A stretch of DNA of 64,000 nucleotides from Methylovirgula sp963708155. Lineage in GTDB: Bacteria > Pseudomonadota > Alphaproteobacteria > Rhizobiales > Beijerinckiaceae. The position numbers and the translations under genes were made by a program. This document shows positions 1-7,966 of this stretch, piece after piece. Location of the stretch: assembly GCA_963708155.1 (NCBI GenBank), contig OY970183.1:2790001-2854000 (forward strand), read 5' to 3'. Position 1 is the stretch's first letter. The number at the start of each line of letters is the position of its first letter. Below the pieces are notes generated by a model, which worked only from the letters and a program-made list of their open reading frames with translations, had not been told where the DNA came from and made no database searches.

Positions 1-464
1 GGCGAGCGCTTGACGACGCGCGCGCCGAGCAGGCTCAATGCGGCCTCGAGTTCCGGGGCGCCCTCGACATCGAGCGCCTGTATCCGCACCCGGCGCTTCT
101 GAAGATTTTTCTTCGCGGCCTCAGGCTGTAGTCCAAGGCTCGCCCAATAGGCGGCGGCAATGCCCTGCGTAAAATTTGTCGCGGTGATCACATAGCCGCG
201 TTCGACAAGCCGCCCGAGAGCTTCGCGAATTTGGGGCGCGGCAAAGTCACGCTCCAGTTTGCGAACGAGTCCGCGAACATTTAACCCGCCCTCCGTTATT
301 GCGGCGGCGAGGGCGCAATAGAGTTCACCATAGAGAAGAAACTTCCGGTCCTCTGAATAGAGGCACACGGTGTCGGCAGCTACCAGATAGACGGAAAAAT
401 GCGGCGCGAATTGCAGAACCGCAGTGTCGCGCAACGCTGGACTGTTTAGGTTACCGCCGGTCAT
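1..464 (-). CDS. TOMM precursor leader-binding / cyclodehydratase-partner protein, N-terminal part (runs off window)
   Basis: The 154 visible codons read as the N-terminal segment of the ocin-ThiF-like or fused YcaO proteins that bind a RiPP leader peptide and present it for azoline formation. The order is a short N-terminus, a winged-helix RRE/PqqD-like region (VCLYSEDRKFLLYGELY, then LGRLVERGYVI) and the YWASLGL block seen at this place in the family. After that the chain begins an alpha/beta segment (VRIQALDVEG) that is cut by the window edge. ATG at 464 is the only usable start, because an in-frame TGA lies two codons upstream. It lies 182 nt downstream of a Gly/Cys/His-rich precursor gene on the same strand, which supports the assignment. 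Function is inferred from family resemblance; the catalytic part is not in view. Confidence 0.68.
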   Translation of the reverse strand, partial: MTGGNLNSPALRDTAVLQFAPHFSVYLVAADTVCLYSEDRKFLLYGELYCALAAAITEGGLNVRGLVRKLERDFAAPQIREALGRLVERGYVITATNFTQGIAAAYWASLGLQPEAAKKNLQKRRVRIQALDVEGAPELEAALSLLGARVVKRS

Positions 465-599
465 GGGTCAGTATGCGCACCCCAGCCGAAACTCGCAATG
501 CCGGCAAACAGGCATTCTTCCATTGTCGGGCGGTTGATGGACATAGGCCCCCTGCCTCGCGCCTGAAGGCTAGCATCGGCAAGGAACCTGATAATTGAA

Positions 600-629
600 G
601 AACGCGGCCGCGCGAGAGGGGCCGCGTTC
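600..629 (-). terminator. Hairpin between TOMM precursor and maturation gene
   Basis: A perfect 10-bp stem (600-609 with 620-629) encloses a 10-nt loop, 18 nt after the precursor stop codon on the minus strand. Only a weak T-rich stretch (TTCAATTAT) follows, so it probably attenuates rather than stops transcription. Placed here it would give much more precursor mRNA than enzyme mRNA, as is usual in RiPP operons. Confidence 0.6.
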
Positions 630-646
630 GATCCTCGTGCAGATCG

Positions 647-1174
647 CTAGCAGGTTGGCCAGCAACCGCCCCATGACAGGCAGCAGCCGCCGCCGCCGGC
701 GCAGCCACAGCCGCCGATACCGCAGCCGCATCCGCCGCAGCCCCAGCCGCAACCACCATGTCCGCAGCCGCCACAGCCGCCATGACAACCGCCATGACAA
801 CCGCCACAGCCACCGTGTCCGCAACCACCGTGGCCACAGCCGCCGTGCCCGCAACCACCGCCGTGTCCACAACCACCGCCGTGGCCGCAGCCACCCCCGC
901 CGCCATGTCCGCAGCCACAGCCACCGTGAGCAAGCTGGATACCCAATTGGGGTGTGTCCGGCTGTTCCGGGTTGAAGACGTGGAAGGTTGCCAGGCTGAC
1001 GTCGGAGATTTCTTCGTCGTGGAGAGTCGCCGGGCTAAAGGCTCCCACAAATTGCGCGGGAAGCGCGGCTGCCGATCCGCCAGCCGTCGCGGTCAAAGAC
1101 ACGCCGGCGATTCCCAGCACGGTCGCGGTCTTGTTCGATCGTTTCGTTTTGGAAATTTGCTTCGGTTGCGGCAT
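647..1174 (-). CDS. Gly/Cys/His-rich TOMM-type (microcin B17-like) precursor peptide
   Basis: A 175-residue protein made of two very different halves. Residues 1 to about 82 are an ordinary-composition leader with a basic N-terminus, a hydrophobic stretch (about 18-40) and an acidic helix-like segment (HDEEISDVSLATFHVF). The rest is almost only Gly, Cys and His in GHGGC/GGC steps, with about 22 Cys and a tail of CCLSWGGCWPTC. Such cores are substrates for cyclodehydratases that turn Cys or Ser into thiazole or oxazole. The ATG at 1174 is chosen over an upstream TTG at 1204 because AGAGG sits 6 nt before it. The next gene on the strand is a leader-binding protein. A metal-binding Gly/Cys/His protein is the alternative, but the adjacent maturation gene favours a RiPP. 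Confidence 0.7.
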   Translation of the reverse strand: MPQPKQISKTKRSNKTATVLGIAGVSLTATAGGSAAALPAQFVGAFSPATLHDEEISDVSLATFHVFNPEQPDTPQLGIQLAHGGCGCGHGGGGGCGHGGGCGHGGGCGHGGCGHGGCGHGGCGGCHGGCHGGCGGCGHGGCGWGCGGCGCGIGGCGCAGGGGCCLSWGGCWPTC

Positions 1175-1209
1175 AGCAAGCCTCTTCGCTTTCGCATCGC
1201 ACAATAGGC

Positions 1210-1224
1210 AATGAGCATCTCATT
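1210..1224. promoter_or_regulatory. Short palindrome upstream of TOMM precursor
   Basis: AATGAG-CAT-CTCATT is a perfect inverted repeat with 6-bp arms, 36 nt upstream of the precursor start. It could be an operator or a 5' UTR hairpin. No regulator is visible nearby on the known side. Confidence 0.3.
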
Positions 1225-1812
1225 CGTAGCAGCTTTTACCCGCTTTTGATAGCCGTGAGAAAAAAATTGCCAGTTTCTGAGGATGCCGCGGGATCAATTG
1301 ACTTCTCCGCAAGACGGCGATGATCTGGCTCTACCGCGGCGATCGTGAGCGGAAAACGAAAAGTCCCTTCCCCCGTAGGTCGGCCGCGCCGGTTTCGCGG
1401 CCAAACAAAACGTCCAGATCGCAAGGGACAATCCTTGCTCTTTAGATTTTTTTTCTCGTTACGACAGCACGTTTTCTAAAGGTTAGTTTCAGGTCGAACT
1501 TCCTGCACAGCTTCCTCGCTTCAATTTCGCAGGGCCGCCGAATTGGGCTGGATTGAATATGACAATGTGTTCCCTGGCACGAAGCGGCCGCGCAAAAAGG
1601 CAGTTTGCTCGATAGCGTTTGATGCCCGACCCGTGGGCCGAGTCGAGGAACAGGGCGAGCGGCAAGACGGAAGGTTCTTCTTTCGAATTTCCGCTACGTA
1701 ATGTTTCTCGCGCAGCCTATCGAGATGATCGCAGTCCACTAAAAACGAAATTCATGTAATGATAGTGTATAGTTATTTTTGCCGATAAATTTTCTGGTCT
1801 GATCCGGAGATT
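1225..1812. other. Intergenic region, no convincing gene
   Basis: About 590 bp between the divergent precursor and IalB-like genes. It is AT-richer than its neighbours, with a T8 run near 1447 and other T-rich stretches, so it probably holds both promoters. Open frames on the minus strand (1236-1424, 1521-1739) have no good start signal or recognisable product. Confidence 0.5.
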
Positions 1813-2397
1813 ATGTTGATGAGACACGCGCAGAATTTGATCTTTGGAATTTTATTGCTTGCGTTGCTCGGGCCAGCCTGCGCCCAGACTGCAGGGCATC
1901 CAAGACATCATGCGAAAGCGCCCAAGGTGGCGGCCGGGGGCCAGGCGGCTCCTGCGGGGGATACCACGGCAGCAAAGCCGGGTGCCGGGAGCGCAAACTG
2001 GTCGACCCATTGCGCCAGCGCGACGCGCGGGGCGCCGCTGGATTGCTCCATCGAACAGTCGGCAGTGCTGACGAAGACCGGCCAACTCATCGTGCTCGTC
2101 AGCATCCGTATTCCCGCACAGCCGCGCTCGCCGGTTATTCTTGTCCAAATTCCCCTCGGCGTGTTTCTCCCCGGCGGCGTGCGGCTGCAGGTGGACAATG
2201 GCAATACGGAGACGTTTGCGCTTCAGACGTGCGAACAGCGCGGCTGTTTCGCCGGCGGTGCCGTCTCAGCCGATCTTCTGCGGGCGCTGATGAGCGGACA
2301 GACTCTGAAGGTCACGTTCCAGGATTTGCAACGACAGGCGCTGAACATTTCGCTGCCGCTTGGTGATTTCGGCCCGGCCTACGAGAAGATCAAATAG
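1813..2397 (+). CDS. IalB-like (invasion-associated locus B family) exported protein
   Basis: A 194-residue protein with a signal peptide ending near the ACAQ site at about residue 25, an Ala/Pro/Lys-rich linker, then a domain of about 130 residues with the IalB pattern. That pattern is WSTHCAS...LDCSIEQ, a beta-rich middle (ILVQIPLGVFLPGGV) and a second cysteine pair TCEQRGC. The four cysteines suggest two disulphides in the periplasm. IalB family proteins were named in Bartonella but are widespread in free-living Hyphomicrobiales, so no virulence role should be inferred. GGAG at 1805-1808 serves either the ATG at 1813 or the in-frame ATG at 1819. Confidence 0.8.
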   Translation: MLMRHAQNLIFGILLLALLGPACAQTAGHPRHHAKAPKVAAGGQAAPAGDTTAAKPGAGSANWSTHCASATRGAPLDCSIEQSAVLTKTGQLIVLVSIRIPAQPRSPVILVQIPLGVFLPGGVRLQVDNGNTETFALQTCEQRGCFAGGAVSADLLRALMSGQTLKVTFQDLQRQALNISLPLGDFGPAYEKIK

Positions 2398-2557
2398 TCG
2401 GCCATTCGATTCCATACCTTCCATGCGAACGCCGACCATCGCCCTCCTCTACTTTAGCGCGACGGCATTGCGCGACGGCGTTCGATACCGCGGGAAGGCA
2501 TTCCGTGCCAGACCGCCGGTAAACTTGACTCATCGAATCAATCACTCATATTCGAAG

Positions 2558-2753
2558 CGTCGTGGTCTTCGGCGAATTTATTCGTCGGAGCTAAGAGGGA
2601 AGCCGGTCTGTGATCGCGTGAGAGACGCTCGAAAGCTAAGCCGGCACTGCCCCCGCAACTGTGAGTGGCGAGCAAAGTCCATCGGCGTCACTGGGATGTG
2701 ATCCTGGGAAGACGGACCCAAGCAGCGACCCGCGAGTCAAGGAGACCTGCCGC
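2558..2753 (+). promoter_or_regulatory. Cobalamin (B12) riboswitch
   Basis: All main conserved blocks of the cobalamin aptamer are present in order: AAGAGGGAAGCCGGT (2593-2607), the B12-box-like CCCCCGCAACTGTGAG (2650-2665), CACTGGGA and CCTGGGAAGACGGA (2689-2716), and CGCGAGTCAAGGAGACCTGCC (2731-2751, with last bases counted approximately). It reads rightward and the first gene after it is the Rieske oxygenase at 2960. About 200 nt separate aptamer and start codon, enough for an expression platform, though I could not resolve a clear terminator or RBS-sequestering helix by eye. Confidence 0.92.
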
Positions 2754-2959
2754 GACAAAATATCGTCCACGGGCGGGGTGTCCGGTGGCGCGCTCGGCTT
2801 CGACGGCACGCCGTGAAGTTCCAGCCGCGTCGCTTGTTCATCGTCGCCCGTACTTGAGGGTGACGCGATGCTTCCTTGTGGTTCTCGATTAGGTTCCCGA
2901 CTTCCGTATTTGCAGAATTTTGCGAAGCGCTCCGCTTTATATCTCGTCGGGGAACGCTG

Positions 2960-4012
2960 ATGCTTGAACGCACAGATGCAACGGCGCCAACGTCCGGCGT
3001 CGATCTTCGTAAAGTAGGCGCGCACCCCGATCATTGGTACCCGGTCGCGTGGTCACGCGAGGTCAAGGTCGAGCGGCCTTTCGCCACGAGTTTTGCGGGC
3101 GAACCGATTGTGCTCGTGCGTCCCAAAAGCGGGGTGGTTTTCGCGCTGGAAGACCGCTGCGCGCATCGGCAAGTGCCGCTATCGAAGGGCGTCGTAAAGG
3201 GAGACGCCGTGCGATGCTGTTATCATGGCTGGAGCTACGACGCGTCCGGCCGCTGCGTTGACGTCCCCTATCTCGGCAAAGGCAAGCTGCCGAACGGCGT
3301 CAAGGCTTATCCATGCCATGAAGTCGATGGCCTGATCTTCGTTTGGCCCGGATCGAAGCCTCCGGTGGCGCCGCCAGAGGCGATCGGCGCAGCGGGCGAT
3401 AAATCCTACAAGACGCGGCTCTTCGGCAAGATCGTCGCCTGCCATTACACGTTCATGCATGAAAACCTGATGGACATGAATCATCAGTTTCTGCATCGCC
3501 GCACCACTGGCAAGGTCTTTCCCCGTTATCTCGACCGGCGTCTGGGCGACGATTGGATGGAGGTCGATTACGCCTTCATGCGCCCCGATCAAAAACCGCC
3601 CCTCGGCGAGGCGGTCATTGTCGGCAGTCTGCGCGGAGAGTCCAAATCCTCGCAGGACTTGATGACCATCCGTACGGGATACCCGCATCAGACTCTCAAA
3701 TTCTGGATCGCCGAGGGCAGCCCGGCGCTCGATGTCTGGCTCGGCTATACGCCTGTCGATAAAGCGCAGCGCCAAAATCGAACCTTTATCGTCCTCTCCG
3801 TGCGGCGGCCGAAACTGTCGAAGTTGCTCGATGTGGTCTGGCCGGTGCTGGCCTGGTTTACCAACCGCGTCTTCGCTGAGGATTGTTCGATCGTCGAGAT
3901 GGAACAACTCGCTCACGACGACCAGGGTGCCGATTGGAATCAGGAAGTGTTTCCGCCCATCCAGGATCTGCGAAGATTGCTCGCCGAGAACGGCGACTTG
4001 CACGCTTACTGA
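2960..4012 (+). CDS. Rieske-type (2Fe-2S) mononuclear iron oxygenase, riboswitch-controlled
   Basis: A 350-residue oxygenase alpha subunit of the vanillate-demethylase/phthalate-dioxygenase type. The Rieske domain carries CAHR and, about 17 residues later, CCYHGW. The catalytic domain shows HENLMDMNHQFLH, the facial-triad helix with two His ligands. No reductase gene lies beside it. ATG at 2960 is chosen because GGGGAA lies just upstream; the frame stays open further 5' but those residues do not match the family. The gene is alone behind a cobalamin riboswitch, so it should be expressed when B12 is scarce. The substrate is unknown. It could act in corrinoid metabolism or be a B12-independent substitute for a B12 enzyme; both are inference. 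Confidence 0.85.
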   Translation: MLERTDATAPTSGVDLRKVGAHPDHWYPVAWSREVKVERPFATSFAGEPIVLVRPKSGVVFALEDRCAHRQVPLSKGVVKGDAVRCCYHGWSYDASGRCVDVPYLGKGKLPNGVKAYPCHEVDGLIFVWPGSKPPVAPPEAIGAAGDKSYKTRLFGKIVACHYTFMHENLMDMNHQFLHRRTTGKVFPRYLDRRLGDDWMEVDYAFMRPDQKPPLGEAVIVGSLRGESKSSQDLMTIRTGYPHQTLKFWIAEGSPALDVWLGYTPVDKAQRQNRTFIVLSVRRPKLSKLLDVVWPVLAWFTNRVFAEDCSIVEMEQLAHDDQGADWNQEVFPPIQDLRRLLAENGDLHAY

Positions 4013-4043
4013 TCGCGCCGGTCTTCGCCAAACGGGCGGCGTC

Positions 4044-4289
4044 CTAGGACGCTGCCTCCTCGCTCAAAAAGGCAGCGATATCGCGCGCGACATCCGCCTG
4101 CATACGGGCGCGTTCGGATGCGCCCTCGCTCGGCTTGTCATCGGCGTTGGGATCACGCGCGGCTTTGTCGAGGCTGACGGCGGCCTCATCGCGAAGCGCT
4201 GCATAGGCAAGGACGCGGTCGATGCAACGCTGTCGTTCGGCTGAAATGGCTTTTTCGATCGCGGAACCGGGCGCGGATACATCGGTCAT
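4044..4289 (-). CDS. Small conserved-type hypothetical protein
   Basis: An 81-residue, charged, mostly helical protein (ISAERQRCIDRVLAYAALRD, then a run of Asp/Glu/Lys) ending in FLSEEAAS. GGAGG stands 8 nt before the ATG at 4289, which makes this start much better than the longer open frame. No signal peptide or membrane segment. It is convergent with the Rieske gene, 31 nt away. I do not recognise a family. Confidence 0.6.
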   Translation of the reverse strand: MTDVSAPGSAIEKAISAERQRCIDRVLAYAALRDEAAVSLDKAARDPNADDKPSEGASERARMQADVARDIAAFLSEEAAS

Positions 4290-4468
4290 CCTCGTGCCCT
4301 CCTTTGCCGGCGCGCGAACTTTGCGGAGGGCGCGCTCGACGGGTGTGCGCTGTCTGCGGCCGGAGGCATAGGCGTGCCCTGCCCGGCTGGAAACTTTGAC
4401 GGACGCTACCCAGCCTTTCCGCCCAATCTGTGTCCGTGTCCGGCAAGCAGCGCGCCGCTGCCCAAAGA

Positions 4469-4495
4469 AAAACCGGCGGAAAATCCGCCGGTTTT
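4469..4495 (-). terminator. Terminator of the TonB-dependent receptor gene
   Basis: A perfect 12-bp stem (AAAACCGGCGGA with TCCGCCGGTTTT) around a 3-nt loop, starting 18 nt after the receptor stop codon. The A/T ends provide the U-run in minus-strand transcripts. Confidence 0.85.
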
Positions 4496-4513
4496 GAAGT
4501 TGGAGGAGGCAAT

Positions 4514-6994
4514 TCAATATTTGGCGGTCACGAGCGGTGGAGCCGGAGGCGGTACGTTATCCGTCACCTTGACGCCGACGAACGCTTCAAGCGGCGGCGC
4601 AAGCGTGACCGCACGCGGGTCATTGTTAGGAAGCGGGCAGAAGTAACCGGGCACGCATTTTCCGGTGGTTGAGTTCTCGATATCGGAGGGGGAATAAAGT
4701 ATCCCGTAGGAGGCTCCGCGATAATCAAGCGCATTGTTGACGAGGCCATAGATCTGGACATTCTTGGTGATCTGATAGGAGGATCTCAGATTGACCGTGG
4801 CGTAGCCCGAAATCTGCGGGTCGAAATACGGTCCCCCGGCGGCGGTTATCGTGTTGTTTTCGGCGCCAAAGTAATATTGGCTCGAGTGATAGACGACATC
4901 GCCTCCCAATTTCCAGCCCGGCAGGACTTCGTAATCGCCGCCGAACTTGAACTTGTTGTTGGGAATGCCTGGGAGGTTGTCGCCCGGCTCAACCAGGATG
5001 TTGCCATCGACAGCTGTCGGATTGTTCGGTGACGACAATTCGAGCTGGTTCAGGAAAACCGCCTTGATATAGGAATAGCTGGCGTAAACGTCCCATCTGT
5101 CGGTCGTGTAGGTCGCGCCGATATCGACGCCCTCGCGCAATGTGTTGCCGGCGTTGGTGTAATAACCGAGCGTCGGATCATTGGGGCTCGGAACGCTGTA
5201 AATATCGTTGTAGTTCTCCGTATGGTAGGCGCTCACACTCCAGTCGAGCCGTCCGGGCGCGGCCGCCCATGCAATTTGATTGCTGCCCTTGAAGCCTGCC
5301 TCAAAGGTCCGCGCCACGATCTGCTTCAGCGGCGGGTCGGAGACGAGGAAGTTGTCGATGACGCAGGGCGTTTGCGGGCTCGAGCATCCAATTTCCAGCG
5401 GTGTCGGCGCGCGGTTGGCTTCCGAATAGCTGCCGTAGACCGAAATATCCGGCGTGATCTTGTAGGTCAGGCCGACGACCGGATTGATGCGATTAAAACT
5501 GTTGGTTCCGTTGATATTGGGGCCGCCGTTCACCCCGGACTCGTTGCCGTTCAAGTCCTGGAGAGAGATGATCGCGTCGTTGAACCGTGCGCCGACGTGC
5601 AGGCCCAATCTCTCGGTGATGTCGAAATTATCGAGGATATAGACGCCGAGATAAGTGTTCTGCGCGTTGAGGCTGACGGGAACGATCGAGTTGTCGGGAT
5701 CGTTGATGACTTCACCGCTCCACGGAACGACGTAATTCGCAGGCAAGGTGGACAGAGTGCTGTCGCCACTGAAGTGAGTCCAGCCATGATCGATGCTGAC
5801 GCCGGCGGTGATCGTGTTGTTGTGGCCAAAGATCTTGTCGGTGTCGGTGAGCTGCGCCGTGGCGCCAGTGCTCAACGTATGCACCCAATTGCTGTCGATC
5901 TCGCCCAGCGGCGAACCATCTACGGCATTCGGGCCGAGCGGATTGGTAAGCCCGTCTACAACGTCGCCGTCGTTACAAACCGCCGCGGCGGTGCCAGTGG
6001 GATTGCAGGTTGTATAATCGCTGATATTCCCGTCGTGATGGATTGCTGCATATTGGCGAAAATAGGTATTGCCGTTGAAGGTCAGCGTCGGGGTTATGTG
6101 GGATTCGTCCGACAGCGTGATCATTTCCGCCGCGTTGTCTGTCGTCTGCGGCGTCGTGAAGACGGCCCAGGGGTTTTGCTCCGCTAACTGCAGCGGCGTC
6201 GTGCCCGCGATGCCAACACCGGCAGCACCGCCCGTCATGCTCAAGTGAACTTCATTGCCCTCGGCCCGGTAGCCGATATCGCCATAGGCACGCTCGGCAT
6301 CGGACTGGCCGAAATAGCGATAGCCGTTGGTACCGATGCCATCGATGTCGACGTAATAGGCCCAATCACCTTTCTGGACGCCATATTGTGCATAGCCTTG
6401 GGCGGTGTAATCCATGCCGCCTTGCAGATCGATGTCGTAGCCTTGGTAGGTGAAACCGTTCTTCATCTTCATGACGACAGCGCCCGCAAGCGCGTTGAGG
6501 CCGAAGACCGGATTGCCGGTGACGATCTGCGCATTGTCGATCGCGGAGGGTGGGATCAGATCCCAGTTGACGACGTCGCCATAGGATTCGTTGATACGCA
6601 CGCCGTTCATATAGACGGCGAGGCCTTGCGGCGTCCCCGGCACAGGCGAGGCGGTCTCACCGCGGAAGTCGAGGGATTCAAATAAAGGGCTGCCTTGCGA
6701 GTCGGTGACGAATACGCCCGGTGTGCTGCGCGCGAAGGCATCTTGAAGCGTCAGCTGATTAAGATTGTCGATCTGTTCGCCGGTGAGCACCTGCGTTTCG
6801 CTCGGAACATTGAGCGCGCTGGTGTCGCCGCCGAGCGGCGTTGTGGCGACAACGTCGACCGTCGGTAACTCGCCGCCCGCCTGGCTAGCGGCGTCCGATG
6901 GCGTTGCGCTTTGTGCGAAGGATGGCACTGGCAGCGCGAAAAGCGCCGCGGAAGCGAGTGCCGTCGATAGAAATAAGCTCGTACGACCCAGCAT
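4514..6994 (-). CDS. TonB-dependent outer-membrane receptor
   Basis: An 826-residue receptor with a signal peptide cleaved near SFAQS (about residue 28). A short TonB-box-like segment (LPTVDVVATTP) is followed by a plug domain (about 60-200; LTLQDAFARSTPGVFV, FRGE) and then a 22-strand-type barrel. The barrel contains the YGSYSEANRAPTPLE segment typical of such receptors. The final residue is Tyr, with a Pro-rich tail just before it. GGGGGG precedes the ATG by four bases. The gene is monocistronic, with its own terminator. No siderophore, B12 or metal gene adjoins it on the same strand, so the ligand cannot be named. The nearby cobalamin riboswitch is on the opposite strand and does not read into it. 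Confidence 0.9.
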   Translation of the reverse strand: MLGRTSLFLSTALASAALFALPVPSFAQSATPSDAASQAGGELPTVDVVATTPLGGDTSALNVPSETQVLTGEQIDNLNQLTLQDAFARSTPGVFVTDSQGSPLFESLDFRGETASPVPGTPQGLAVYMNGVRINESYGDVVNWDLIPPSAIDNAQIVTGNPVFGLNALAGAVVMKMKNGFTYQGYDIDLQGGMDYTAQGYAQYGVQKGDWAYYVDIDGIGTNGYRYFGQSDAERAYGDIGYRAEGNEVHLSMTGGAAGVGIAGTTPLQLAEQNPWAVFTTPQTTDNAAEMITLSDESHITPTLTFNGNTYFRQYAAIHHDGNISDYTTCNPTGTAAAVCNDGDVVDGLTNPLGPNAVDGSPLGEIDSNWVHTLSTGATAQLTDTDKIFGHNNTITAGVSIDHGWTHFSGDSTLSTLPANYVVPWSGEVINDPDNSIVPVSLNAQNTYLGVYILDNFDITERLGLHVGARFNDAIISLQDLNGNESGVNGGPNINGTNSFNRINPVVGLTYKITPDISVYGSYSEANRAPTPLEIGCSSPQTPCVIDNFLVSDPPLKQIVARTFEAGFKGSNQIAWAAAPGRLDWSVSAYHTENYNDIYSVPSPNDPTLGYYTNAGNTLREGVDIGATYTTDRWDVYASYSYIKAVFLNQLELSSPNNPTAVDGNILVEPGDNLPGIPNNKFKFGGDYEVLPGWKLGGDVVYHSSQYYFGAENNTITAAGGPYFDPQISGYATVNLRSSYQITKNVQIYGLVNNALDYRGASYGILYSPSDIENSTTGKCVPGYFCPLPNNDPRAVTLAPPLEAFVGVKVTDNVPPPAPPLVTAKY

Positions 6995-7417
6995 TTTTCC
7001 CCCCTGGAAAGCTGCTCGAAAAACCTCTGTTTTGATTCTTCGAAGGTAGGGGAGCGCTTCGGGGCGGACTAGTGCAAAATTACAACAATGCTATCTAAGC
7101 CATTATAATTGCTAGTGAATTTTTGAACGCAATGTTTGGATTCTCTGGAATGACAATTGGGAAAATTTTCTGGTCTGGATTGGCAATTGGACGGACGAGA
7201 CCAGCAAAAAGTCAGTAAATTCACGCTTATGTCTCGGGAAATCGCGTCCGGCTCGCAAGGGCCTCTATGCGGACCCGCGCGCCGCTTTTCGGGGCGTTGC
7301 AACGCATGTTTGGGATCCTGTCGCACGAAAACGTGACGACGACGCACGCGCACGGCTGAAGCCCCAAACGGGGCTTCAGTTCTGTTCCCAGCCATAACGG
7401 TGCAGGCTTAAATCACT
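6995..7417. other. Intergenic region with a bidirectional hairpin
   Basis: About 420 bp between the receptor start and the end of the Gly/His-rich gene. An AT-rich stretch at 7075-7190 probably holds the receptor promoter. A perfect 10-bp stem with 4-nt loop (7356-7365 with 7370-7379, CTGAAGCCCC) lies 38 nt past the stop of the 7418-7966 gene and is its likely terminator, though no strong T-run follows on that strand. Confidence 0.6.
7356..7379 (-). terminator. Hairpin after Gly/His-rich gene
   Basis: Perfect 10-bp inverted repeat around AAAC, downstream of the stop codon at 7418. It may act in both directions; the plus strand continues with TTCTGTT, the minus strand has no U-run. Confidence 0.5.
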
Positions 7418-7966
7418 TCAGGGGCAAACGTCCCAGAACCCCTGGGTTCGCGACGGGTCGGTATAATACCAGCAATAGCCGGCGCCGGGGGGCGAACCAG
7501 CCCAGGACGCTGCGGCCGCGGCGCTGACGAAGCCGAGAGCCGCGCCCGCGGCAATCGCGCCGCCGACGCCCCAATAGGCGCCGACCGGCCGATACCAACC
7601 GCCGCTCCAGTGATAGCCGCCGCCGTGCCAGCCACCGGCTCCATGCCAGGTTTTTCCATGATAGCCGCCGCCGCGATGGCCTCCGCCGCCATGATGACCA
7701 CCGCCGCCGGGACGTCCTCCACCAGGTCGGCTACCTCCGTGATGGCCTCCGCCGCCCGGGCGCGCTCCACCGTGATGGCCACCGCCTGGACGGGCGCCGC
7801 CATGTGAGCCGCCGCCGCGATGCCCGCCGCCTCCCCTATGGCCGCCTCCATGGAAGCCCCGTCCGCCACCACCGCCACGGCCGCCGCGTGCCTGCGACAT
7901 GTCGGGGGCGATCATCATCACCGCTGCAAATAGACTAAGGGCGACAGCGAAGACATTCGGCTTCAT
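7418..7966 (-). CDS. Secreted Gly/His-rich repeat protein
   Basis: A 182-residue protein with a clear signal peptide (cleavage after MSQA, about residue 26). About 90 residues of Gly-His-Arg-Pro repeats follow (HHGGARPGGG, GGGHRGGG), then a Trp/Tyr-rich stretch (GGWHGGGYHWSGGWY). Next comes a hydrophobic Ala/Gly segment (AIAAGAALGFVSAAAAASW) and a short C-terminal domain with two Cys (GYCWYYTDPSRTQGFWDVCP). GGGAGG lies 5 nt before the ATG at 7966. The many His suggest metal binding in the periplasm or envelope. Unlike the 647-1174 protein it has almost no Cys in the repeats and no RiPP enzymes next to it, so it is not a TOMM substrate. Confidence 0.75.
   Translation of the reverse strand: MKPNVFAVALSLFAAVMMIAPDMSQARGGRGGGGGRGFHGGGHRGGGGHRGGGSHGGARPGGGHHGGARPGGGGHHGGSRPGGGRPGGGGHHGGGGHRGGGYHGKTWHGAGGWHGGGYHWSGGWYRPVGAYWGVGGAIAAGAALGFVSAAAAASWAGSPPGAGYCWYYTDPSRTQGFWDVCP

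Noticed and set aside
451..1050. Ala/Val-rich open frame opposite or beside the precursor core
   Set aside because: It is an alternate-frame reading of the GGC/CAC repeats; composition is artificial and there is no ribosome binding site.
1521..1739. 72-codon minus-strand open frame in the intergenic region
   Set aside because: The first 25 residues look slightly protein-like, but there is only a GTG start, no ribosome binding site and the rest is low-quality. It may be a relic.
5222..6187. Long plus-strand open frame across the TonB receptor gene
   Set aside because: Antisense shadow of high-GC coding sequence; no start signal and no family pattern, while the receptor is clear on the other strand.
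4514..6994. TonB receptor as a B12 transporter (BtuB) because of the nearby riboswitch
   Set aside because: The riboswitch is on the other strand and reads into the Rieske gene; no BtuFCD or corrinoid genes adjoin the receptor.
7069..7395. 108-codon minus-strand open frame upstream of the TonB receptor
   Set aside because: Covers an AT-rich promoter-like region and a terminator hairpin; no family match or start signal.
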